From contig CAYGPI010000092.1 of assembly GCA_964351745.1 (NCBI GenBank), forward strand, positions 1 to 9,600: DNA of 9,600 nucleotides, given 5' to 3'. The stretch is from CAYNJF01 sp964351745 (GTDB lineage Bacteria; Pseudomonadota; Gammaproteobacteria; Berkiellales; Berkiellaceae). Below the pieces are notes generated by a model. That model had not been told where the DNA came from, ran no database searches, and was given only the letters and a program-made list of their open reading frames with translations. Both the position numbers and the translations under genes were made by a program. Below, one piece after another: positions 1 through 5,332 of this stretch (position 1 is the first letter of the stretch; each line of letters starts with the position of its first letter).

Positions 1-1
1 G

Positions 2-391
2 TATCGTGAACATATGCAAAAGCAGAAAAAGTCACGAAAAAAACTAATTATTTGTGGTGAATGGAATATAGCGCATAAGCAAGTTGATATTAAAAATTGG
101 AAGGCCAATCAAAAAAATTCAGGTTTTTTGCCACAAGAGCGTGCTTGGTTAGATCACTTATTTGATGAAGACGGTTTTGTTGATGCTTTTCGCGAGATTA
201 ATCAAGAGATCGATCAATACACTTGGTGGTCGAATAGAGGCCGAGCTTGGGATAATAATGTGGGGTGGCGTATTGATTATCAAATAGTCACCCCAAACGT
301 AAAAAAGGCCATTGAGCATGTTGAAATCTACAAGAAAGAGCGCTTTTCTGATCATGCGCCCCTTATTGTAGAATATGATTTAGAGCTCTAG
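2..391 (+). CDS. Exodeoxyribonuclease III / Crc-family protein, C-terminal half (5' end outside window)
   Basis: The reading frame is open from base 2 and enters from the left edge, so the ATG at 14 is internal. The 129 residues seen are the C-terminal half of an endonuclease/exonuclease/phosphatase-fold protein (E. coli ExoIII is about 268 aa). Family motifs are clear: GEWNIAH, KNSGFLP, ERAWLD, TWWSNRG, NVGWRIDYQ and the terminal SDHAP with its catalytic Asp-His pair. ExoIII cleaves DNA 5' of abasic sites and degrades 3' ends during base excision repair. In Pseudomonas the relative beside rph is Crc, a catabolite-repression cofactor of Hfq that has lost nuclease residues. This protein keeps Asn, the GWRIDY Asp and the SDH pair, but the usual GDxN aspartate is Glu (codon 59-61). 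It could be an active nuclease, a weakened one or a Crc-type regulator; I cannot decide from this half. Its 3' end overlaps the convergent rph by 12 bp. Confidence 0.9.
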   Translation, partial: YREHMQKQKKSRKKLIICGEWNIAHKQVDIKNWKANQKNSGFLPQERAWLDHLFDEDGFVDAFREINQEIDQYTWWSNRGRAWDNNVGWRIDYQIVTPNVKKAIEHVEIYKKERFSDHAPLIVEYDLEL

Positions 392-1096
392 AAGCGTTTT
401 TTGCTTATCAATGATAGAGCGGATCCCTTTGCCTGCTATTTCCAACATGTCGTTAAGTTGGTTGCCGGTAAAAGGGGCGGCTTCAGCCGTACCTTGAATT
501 TCTATGAACTCATTTCTTTCTGTCATCACAACATTCATGTCTGTTTCAGCTTTGGAGTCTTCAGCATAATCAAGATCTAAGACAACTTGGCCGTTATAAA
601 TGCCGACAGACACCGAACCAATGAGTGCTTCAATCGGTAATGTTTTAATCATTTGACGCTTTTTCATGTGTTTAAGTGCTTCAACAAGAGCCACGCAAGC
701 GCCTGTGATACTGGCAGTGCGGGTGCCGCCATCTGCTTGGATAACATCACAATCGACTTGGATCGTGTATTCGCCTAATGCTTTTAAATCGACGCAAGCT
801 CTTAGAGAGCGTCCGATCAGGCGTTGGATTTCTAGAGTGCGCCCACCTTGTTTTCCGCGAGTGGCTTCACGAGGCATTCTGTCATGGGTTGATCGAGGTA
901 ACATACCGTATTCAGCCGTGACCCATCCCATGCCTTTGCCTTTAAGGAATTTAGGTACCCCACTTGTTACTGAGGCATTGCATAGGACCTTTGTTTCGCC
1001 ATATTCAATTAAAACAGAGCCTTCGGGGTGAGAAACATAGTTCCTAGTCATTTTAATATCACGTAATTCGTCGTTGTTTCTAGCTGAAGGGCGCAT
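380..1096 (-). CDS. rph: Ribonuclease PH
   Basis: RNase PH is a phosphate-dependent 3'-5' exoribonuclease that trims tRNA precursors and works as a hexameric ring in the cytoplasm. The protein is 238 aa, the same length as the E. coli enzyme, and is alignable throughout. Visible family landmarks are the MRP start, GGRTLEIQRLIGR (Arg86), the phosphate-binding ADGGTRTAS (Thr125, Arg126), and EDSKAETDMNVVMT with the paired acidic residues Asp180 and Asp186 near the metal site. I chose the ATG at 1096 because it gives the canonical MRPSxR N terminus and has AGAGGA six bases upstream. The frame stays open to 1168, but those 24 extra codons match nothing in the family. The gene is convergent with the ExoIII/Crc-family gene and divergent from yicC, as in related gammaproteobacteria. 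All key residues are present, unlike the truncated rph of E. coli K-12, so it should be active. Confidence 0.97.
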   Translation of the reverse strand: MRPSARNNDELRDIKMTRNYVSHPEGSVLIEYGETKVLCNASVTSGVPKFLKGKGMGWVTAEYGMLPRSTHDRMPREATRGKQGGRTLEIQRLIGRSLRACVDLKALGEYTIQVDCDVIQADGGTRTASITGACVALVEALKHMKKRQMIKTLPIEALIGSVSVGIYNGQVVLDLDYAEDSKAETDMNVVMTERNEFIEIQGTAEAAPFTGNQLNDMLEIAGKGIRSIIDKQKTLLEL

Positions 1097-1129
1097 GTGA
1101 TCCTCTGGGCAAATAGTAAAGTGGGAGGC

Positions 1130-1135
1130 ATTATA
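1130..1135 (-). promoter_or_regulatory. Candidate -10 element of rph
   Basis: Read on the minus strand this is a perfect TATAAT lying about 34 bases before the rph ATG. Transcription would start near 1123, giving a leader of about 27 nt that contains the AGAGGA ribosome site. No good -35 hexamer lies at 16-18 bp spacing; the upstream stretch around 1147-1160 is AT-rich. This is inference from position and consensus match. Confidence 0.45.
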
Positions 1136-1198
1136 GCCCAGTCTATGAAAAAATATATGTGTATTCATGGATTAGAGCCGCATCGTGCCTAACAAATT

Positions 1199-1228
1199 TT
1201 GCGTGTCAGCATGTGTTCGAGCTAAAAT
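1199..1228 (+). promoter_or_regulatory. Weak candidate promoter of the yicC-gmk unit
   Basis: TTGCGT (1199-1204) and TAAAAT (1223-1228) are separated by 18 bp and sit 30 bases ahead of the yicC start. The -35 matches consensus only in its TTG. An AT-rich inverted repeat with 7-bp arms (1224-1230 and 1239-1245) overlaps the -10 and ends at the Shine-Dalgarno sequence TGAGGT (1245-1250). Some promoter is needed here because the upstream gene points the other way, but the exact position is uncertain. Confidence 0.3.
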
Positions 1229-1257
1229 TAGAGCTATTTAATTTTGAGGTGCTTAGT

Positions 1258-2121
1258 ATGATTCAAAGTATGACGGCGTTTGGGCGTGTTGAAACGAAAG
1301 AAATATGGGGGGAAGCATCGTGGGATATACGGTCAGTTAATCATCGATATCTGGATTTAACACTTAAATTGCCGGAGCAATTTAGAAAATATGATTTAGC
1401 TTGGCGTGATATCATCAAAAAGCATGTTAAGCGTGGTAAAGTAGAGTGCACGCTTAATTTTAAGCCAGCAGTCGGTGCCTCACAAGAGCTAGAATTAAAT
1501 GAGTCGCTCGCCAAGCAATTGATCAGCCTTGGCAATCAAGTTAACGAGATGACAAACGATGGTGGCAGCTTAAATGTTAGCGACTTCTTAAAATGGCCAG
1601 GTATGGTTGTTGTTAAAGAGCAAAAGCATTCGTTGGAAGAGCCTTTAACAACCGCGCTTTCACAAGCTGCAAGTCAGTTGGTTGAGGTTCGTGGCCGCGA
1701 AGGATTAGCCTGTATTCATGTTATGAAAGAAAGGCTTGAGCAAATTGGAAAATTGCAAACGCTTTCAAAATCTTATGGCCCTCAAATTGAAGTGGCATTT
1801 AAAGAGCGATTGATGGCTCGGTTGGGTGAGTTAAAAACCGAAGTAGATAGCCAGCGTTTTGAGCAAGAGCTTTTAATCTTCTTACAAAAAATAGATGTCT
1901 CAGAGGAGCTTGATCGCCTCAATATGCACATCAAGGAAGTTGATAGGATCATTTCAAAAGGCGGCTCAGTTGGCAGGAGATTGGATTTTATGATGCAAGA
2001 ACTAAATCGCGAAGCCAACACCTTAGCTTCGAAATCGCCGGATCCATCTCTGACACAAGCGGCCGTAGAAATGAAAGTTTGTATCGAGCAATTAAGAGAG
2101 CAAATTCAAAATTTGGAGTGA
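1258..2121 (+). CDS. yicC: YicC/YloC-family endoribonuclease
   Basis: The product is 287 aa, the same length as E. coli YicC. It begins with the family signature MIQSMTAFGR, followed by SVNHRYLD (residues 26-33) in the YicC N-terminal domain. The DUF1732 C-terminal domain carries DVSEELDRLNMH (213-224) and GRRLDFMMQELNREANTLASKS (239-260, quoted here only as landmarks at its two ends: GRRLD and LASKS). YicC is described as an endoribonuclease, and in E. coli it has been linked to turnover of the small RNA RyhB; which RNAs it cuts here is unknown. I chose the ATG at 1258 because TGAGGT lies seven bases upstream and it gives the conserved N terminus; the frame is open back to 1159 but the extra residues are not family-like. 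The gene is divergent from rph and only 4 bp from gmk, so yicC and gmk are probably co-transcribed. Confidence 0.95.
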   Translation: MIQSMTAFGRVETKEIWGEASWDIRSVNHRYLDLTLKLPEQFRKYDLAWRDIIKKHVKRGKVECTLNFKPAVGASQELELNESLAKQLISLGNQVNEMTNDGGSLNVSDFLKWPGMVVVKEQKHSLEEPLTTALSQAASQLVEVRGREGLACIHVMKERLEQIGKLQTLSKSYGPQIEVAFKERLMARLGELKTEVDSQRFEQELLIFLQKIDVSEELDRLNMHIKEVDRIISKGGSVGRRLDFMMQELNREANTLASKSPDPSLTQAAVEMKVCIEQLREQIQNLE

Positions 2122-2125
2122 CAAC

Positions 2126-2740
2126 ATGTCTGTACCTGGTACGATGTTTATTTTATCTGCGCCATCGGGGGCCGGTAAAACAAGTCTTGTTAAGGCTTTG
2201 ATTGAAAGCGATGAGCATATTTTGGTGTCGGTGTCTCATACGACTAGAGCGCCGCGCCCTGCTGAGGTGGAAGGAAAAGACTACCATTTTATAAGTCAGC
2301 AAGAGTTTAATACCCTCAAAGCGGAAGGCCATTTTTTGGAGCATGCTGAAGTTTTTGGGGCTTGGTATGGCACCTCCAAAATTTGGGTTGAAAACCAACT
2401 TAAAAATGGCTTCGATATTATTCTAGAGATTGATTGGCAAGGGGCTCGTCGGGTTCGTGAAATGATGGCTTGTCAGAGTATTTTTATTTTGCCACCCTCA
2501 CGTCAGGCGTTATTGGATAGATTAGAAGATAGAGGCCAAGATGATCCCGGGACGATTAATCGACGGATGCAGCAGGCCAGTAGTGAAGTTGCTCATTTTA
2601 ATGAATATGACTTTGTGGTCGTTAATGATAACTTTGATGTTGCGTTAGCTGATTTACAAGCTATCATACGGTCTCGGAGAAAAATAATGCCTTCTCAGCG
2701 GGAGAGGTGGGTTGCTTTAATTAACGAGTTATCTTTGTAA
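2126..2740 (+). CDS. gmk: Guanylate kinase
   Basis: Guanylate kinase phosphorylates GMP to GDP with ATP and is an essential step toward GTP, dGTP and (p)ppGpp. The product is 204 aa, close to the 207 aa of E. coli. The P-loop is at residues 12-19 (APSGAGKT). The GMP-binding segment SVSHTTRAPRPAEVEGKDYH follows at about 35-54, with Arg41 and Arg44 in the expected places, and the lid segment RGQDDPGTINRRM is at 136-148. The start is set by GGAG at 2115-2118, which overlaps the end of yicC; the gap to yicC is 4 bp, so translation is probably coupled. Next on the same strand is rpoZ after 66 bp. In many proteobacteria gmk sits directly before rpoZ and spoT, which places GTP supply beside (p)ppGpp metabolism. 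Nothing in the sequence looks defective. Confidence 0.98.
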   Translation: MSVPGTMFILSAPSGAGKTSLVKALIESDEHILVSVSHTTRAPRPAEVEGKDYHFISQQEFNTLKAEGHFLEHAEVFGAWYGTSKIWVENQLKNGFDIILEIDWQGARRVREMMACQSIFILPPSRQALLDRLEDRGQDDPGTINRRMQQASSEVAHFNEYDFVVVNDNFDVALADLQAIIRSRRKIMPSQRERWVALINELSL

Positions 2741-2770
2741 CTGTTGATGGTAAAGTAAGTTAGATCAAAG

Positions 2771-2776
2771 TATAAT
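2771..2776 (+). promoter_or_regulatory. Candidate -10 element ahead of rpoZ
   Basis: A perfect TATAAT lies 30 bases before the rpoZ GTG, in the 66-bp gap after gmk. Transcription would begin near 2783, leaving a leader of about 24 nt that holds the GGGAGA ribosome site. No convincing -35 sits at 16-18 bp; TTGATG at 2744-2749 is 21 bp away, too far for a standard promoter. If real, it would let rpoZ and spoT be expressed apart from yicC-gmk. Confidence 0.4.
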
Positions 2777-2794
2777 GAATTGATTAAATTGATT

Positions 2795-2800
2795 GGGAGA
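2795..2800 (+). promoter_or_regulatory. Ribosome binding site that sets the GTG start of rpoZ
   Basis: GGGAGA lies seven bases (counted from GGAG) before the GTG at 2807. It lies inside the longer frame that opens with TTG at 2780, so it argues for the GTG as the true start. Confidence 0.7.
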
Positions 2801-2806
2801 TGTGAA

Positions 2807-3082
2807 GTGGCTCGAGTTACCGTTGAAGATTGTTTGGACAAAGTGGATAACCGTTTTGAACTAGTGTTGGTCGCTTCTAAAAGAGCTCGCCAGTTACTTA
2901 ATACTGCGATAGAGCCTCTTGTGCCATGGGAAAATGACAAAGCAACTGTTGTGGCTTTAAGAGAAATAGCAGCCAACCTGCTTGATGTTAAAAAGATTGA
3001 TGAAATTGATGCTGAGATAGAGATGCAATATCAGGAGCATGCTGCTGAGGAATCTAAAGGCAGTTCGGAATCTGCCATGTAA
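2807..3082 (+). CDS. rpoZ: DNA-directed RNA polymerase subunit omega
   Basis: Omega is the smallest core RNA polymerase subunit; it helps fold and hold the beta-prime subunit and forms part of (p)ppGpp binding site 1 in E. coli. Starting at the GTG gives 91 aa, the same length as E. coli omega, and the canonical N terminus M-A-R-V-T-V-E-D. The conserved NRFELVLVASKRARQL (15-30) and WENDKATVVALREI (41-54) follow. The last 30 or so residues are acidic and variable, as usual. The N-terminal Ala-Arg-Val and Arg52, the part of omega associated with ppGpp contact in E. coli, are conserved, so I infer that site 1 is probably functional here. The neighbours are gmk upstream and spoT downstream after a 127-bp gap that contains a palindrome. 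Confidence 0.97.
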   Translation: MARVTVEDCLDKVDNRFELVLVASKRARQLLNTAIEPLVPWENDKATVVALREIAANLLDVKKIDEIDAEIEMQYQEHAAEESKGSSESAM

Positions 3083-3101
3083 TCATCATTAAAGAGCATT
3101 C

Positions 3102-3128
3102 ATAGTTGCTTAGCATGCTAAGCACTAT
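3102..3128 (+). repeat. Perfect 18-bp palindrome with extended arms between rpoZ and spoT
   Basis: TGCTTAGCATGCTAAGCA at 3107-3124 is a perfect palindrome. It is flanked by ATAG (3102-3105) and CTAT (3125-3128), which also pair once T3106 is left as a bulge. As RNA this would be an 11-bp stem with a CAUG loop and one bulge, starting about 20 bases after the rpoZ stop. There is no T run after it, so it is not a typical intrinsic terminator. It may be a processing site, a partial terminator or a dimeric protein operator; the sequence does not decide. Confidence 0.75.
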
Positions 3129-3209
3129 TGATTGCAACAAGTGATCATGAGCTCTGCAGAATTTAAAATGGAAATCATCGTTATTCACTGAAGGAATGTT
3201 GCAAAATTC

Positions 3210-5330
3210 ATGTTTGACTTCACAGATCTAAGAGAGCAGCTCGCTCAATATTTGAGTCATGAGCAAGTTGAGATGATATCTCAAGCTTATATGATCGCGA
3301 AAGAAGCGCACGAAGGGCAAACCCGTTATACAGGGGAGCCCTATATTACCCATCCTGTTGAAGTTGCCCGGATCCTTTCGAATTTGCGAATGGATCACCA
3401 TAGTATTATGGCGGCGTTGTTGCATGATGTCCTCGAAGATACCCAAATTGAAAAGAAGCAATTGGCCGAAAAATTCGGTGATAAAGTTGCGGAATTAGTT
3501 GATGGGGTTAGTAAATTAAAGCAAATTCGTTTTGAATCCAAAGCCGAAGCTCAAGCTGAAAATTTTAGAAAGATGATGCTTGCCATGTCTGCGGATATTC
3601 GAGTCATTATCATTAAATTGGCCGATAGACTCCATAACATGAGAACTTTGGCAGCCCTTCCTTTTGAGAAAAGAAGGCGTATCGGCTTAGAAACTTTAGA
3701 AATCTATGCGCCTATAGCGGGCCGTTTAGGGATCAATCACTTTAAAGTTGAGTATGAAGATTTAGGATTTGCAATTCTTTATCCCTTTCGGTATCGAGTT
3801 TTAAAAGAATCAGTTCGAAAAGCACGTGGCAATCGTCGAGAGCTTGTCTCAGGTATTGAGAAAGCTATTCAAGGTACACTTGATAAAGCTGGTATCGAAG
3901 CGCAAACATGGGGGCGCGAAAAGCACCTTTATAGTCTTTATAAAAAAATGCGCAAAAAGCGTTTGTCCTTTACCGATGTGCTCGATGTTTATGCTTTTAG
4001 ACTCATTGTTGATTCCGTGGATTTGTGTTATCGAGCGCTAGGGGCTATGCATAACCTGTATAAGCCAGTGAGTCATCGATTTAAAGATTACATTGCAATC
4101 CCCAAAGCGAATGGCTATCAATCTTTGCATACGACTTTATTAGGCCCGCATGGTGTGCCTATTGAGATTCAAATTAGAACAAAAGAAATGGACAAGGTTG
4201 CTGAGAATGGGATCGCAGCTCACTGGCTATATAAAGATAATGATGGCGATGTGCAAGCACATATGCGCACAAGAGAATGGTTAAAAGATTTATTAGAAAT
4301 ACAAAAGCACACCCCAAGCTCGCTTGAGTTTATCGAAAACGTTAAAATAGATCTCTATCCAGAAGCGGTGTATGTGTTTACTCCCAAAGGGACTATATTG
4401 TCTCTTCCTCAAGGGGCGACTTCGGTTGATTTTGCTTATGCTGTTCATACGGATATTGGCAACACTTGTGTTGGTTGTAAGATAGATAGACGATTAGCGC
4501 CATTGAGCACTCGTCTCGAAAGCGGGCAAACCATTGAGATTATCACGGCTAAAGAAGCTCATCCAAACCCCATATGGCTGAGTTTTGCATCAACAGGTAA
4601 AGCGCGTAGTAATATTAGACATTGGCTTAAAGGTCAGCAAAGAGTAGAGTCCCAAGTTTTGGGTCAAAAATTGATTAGCAATGCCTTGGCTCATTGTGAA
4701 AAGGATATTGAAAATTTATCTCCAAATTTTGTGAAGCATTTATTAAAGGCGATGAAGGTCAACTCTTTGGATGATCTGTATGAAGATGTCGGACTCGGTA
4801 AACGCTTAGCGCCTTTGGTGGCCCAGTTTATCATGGCTGAAGGGTCGCAATCACCACAAGACATTGAAGGTGCAGAAGCAGTACCATTGATGGTGCAAGG
4901 TACAGAAGGGTTGGTCGTGAAGTATGCCACATGTTGCTACCCAATCCCTGGAGATTATATTATCGGTGTGCTTCGAGAAGGCTCAGGCGTTGAGATCCAC
5001 ACAGAAAACTGTGCCCAGACAAAGCCCTTTAAGCGCCAACCTTTAAAATGTATTAGTGCAGCATGGGCCGAAGAAAGCGAGGGTGAGTTTCCTGTGCCTA
5101 TTGCTGTTGATGTTATTAATGGCCGGGGTGTTTTGGCGACTTTGGCTAACGCAATTTCAGAAGGTAACGCCAATATTATTAATGTTCATGTGGATGAACG
5201 CGATGAGCGACATAACTCTATTTATTTTGTTTTGAGTGTTCGAGATAGGGCCCACTTAGCTAGAGTGATGCGCCGTTTGAGAGCTGACGCTAATGTTACA
5301 AAAATTACCAGACGTCATTTGGAGCCTTAA
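3210..5330 (+). CDS. spoT: Bifunctional (p)ppGpp synthetase/hydrolase SpoT
   Basis: This is a 706-aa long RelA/SpoT homologue (E. coli SpoT is 702 aa). It controls the stringent response by making ppGpp/pppGpp from GDP/GTP plus ATP and hydrolysing it with a Mn-dependent HD domain. The HD residues are present: His48 (THP), His72-Asp73 and Asp139 in ADRLHN. The synthetase domain has GREKHLYSLYKKM (235-247), Asp259, the RFKD motif at 290-293 typical of bifunctional enzymes rather than RelA, and Glu319 in IEIQIRT. The C-terminal half has a TGS domain (about 387-447), a helical part, a zinc-finger-like CC motif (Cys575, Cys576, His597, Cys601) and an ACT domain (about 630-706). All hallmark residues of both active sites are present, so both activities are plausible. 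The N terminus aligns with E. coli SpoT from Met1, which fixes the start at 3210, although AAGGA lies an unusually long 14 bases upstream. recG follows after 2 bp. Confidence 0.97.
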   Translation: MFDFTDLREQLAQYLSHEQVEMISQAYMIAKEAHEGQTRYTGEPYITHPVEVARILSNLRMDHHSIMAALLHDVLEDTQIEKKQLAEKFGDKVAELVDGVSKLKQIRFESKAEAQAENFRKMMLAMSADIRVIIIKLADRLHNMRTLAALPFEKRRRIGLETLEIYAPIAGRLGINHFKVEYEDLGFAILYPFRYRVLKESVRKARGNRRELVSGIEKAIQGTLDKAGIEAQTWGREKHLYSLYKKMRKKRLSFTDVLDVYAFRLIVDSVDLCYRALGAMHNLYKPVSHRFKDYIAIPKANGYQSLHTTLLGPHGVPIEIQIRTKEMDKVAENGIAAHWLYKDNDGDVQAHMRTREWLKDLLEIQKHTPSSLEFIENVKIDLYPEAVYVFTPKGTILSLPQGATSVDFAYAVHTDIGNTCVGCKIDRRLAPLSTRLESGQTIEIITAKEAHPNPIWLSFASTGKARSNIRHWLKGQQRVESQVLGQKLISNALAHCEKDIENLSPNFVKHLLKAMKVNSLDDLYEDVGLGKRLAPLVAQFIMAEGSQSPQDIEGAEAVPLMVQGTEGLVVKYATCCYPIPGDYIIGVLREGSGVEIHTENCAQTKPFKRQPLKCISAAWAEESEGEFPVPIAVDVINGRGVLATLANAISEGNANIINVHVDERDERHNSIYFVLSVRDRAHLARVMRRLRADANVTKITRRHLEP

Positions 5331-5332
5331 GG

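Noticed and set aside
666..1031. 121-codon open frame on the plus strand inside rph
   Set aside because: It is opposite a fully conserved RNase PH gene and its translation resembles no protein; an antisense shadow.
1097..1168. 24-codon N-terminal extension of rph
   Set aside because: The canonical MRP start at 1096 has a good ribosome site, and the total then equals the family length of 238 aa.
1159..1257. 33-codon N-terminal extension of yicC
   Set aside because: The conserved MIQSMTAFGR start at 1258 with TGAGGT upstream is better, and the extension covers the likely promoter.
2780..2806. TTG start giving a 100-aa omega
   Set aside because: The GTG at 2807 gives the exact family N terminus and length and has GGGAGA at proper spacing.
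3826..4041. 71-codon plus-strand frame inside spoT
   Set aside because: It is out of frame within the conserved synthetase domain and has no family resemblance.
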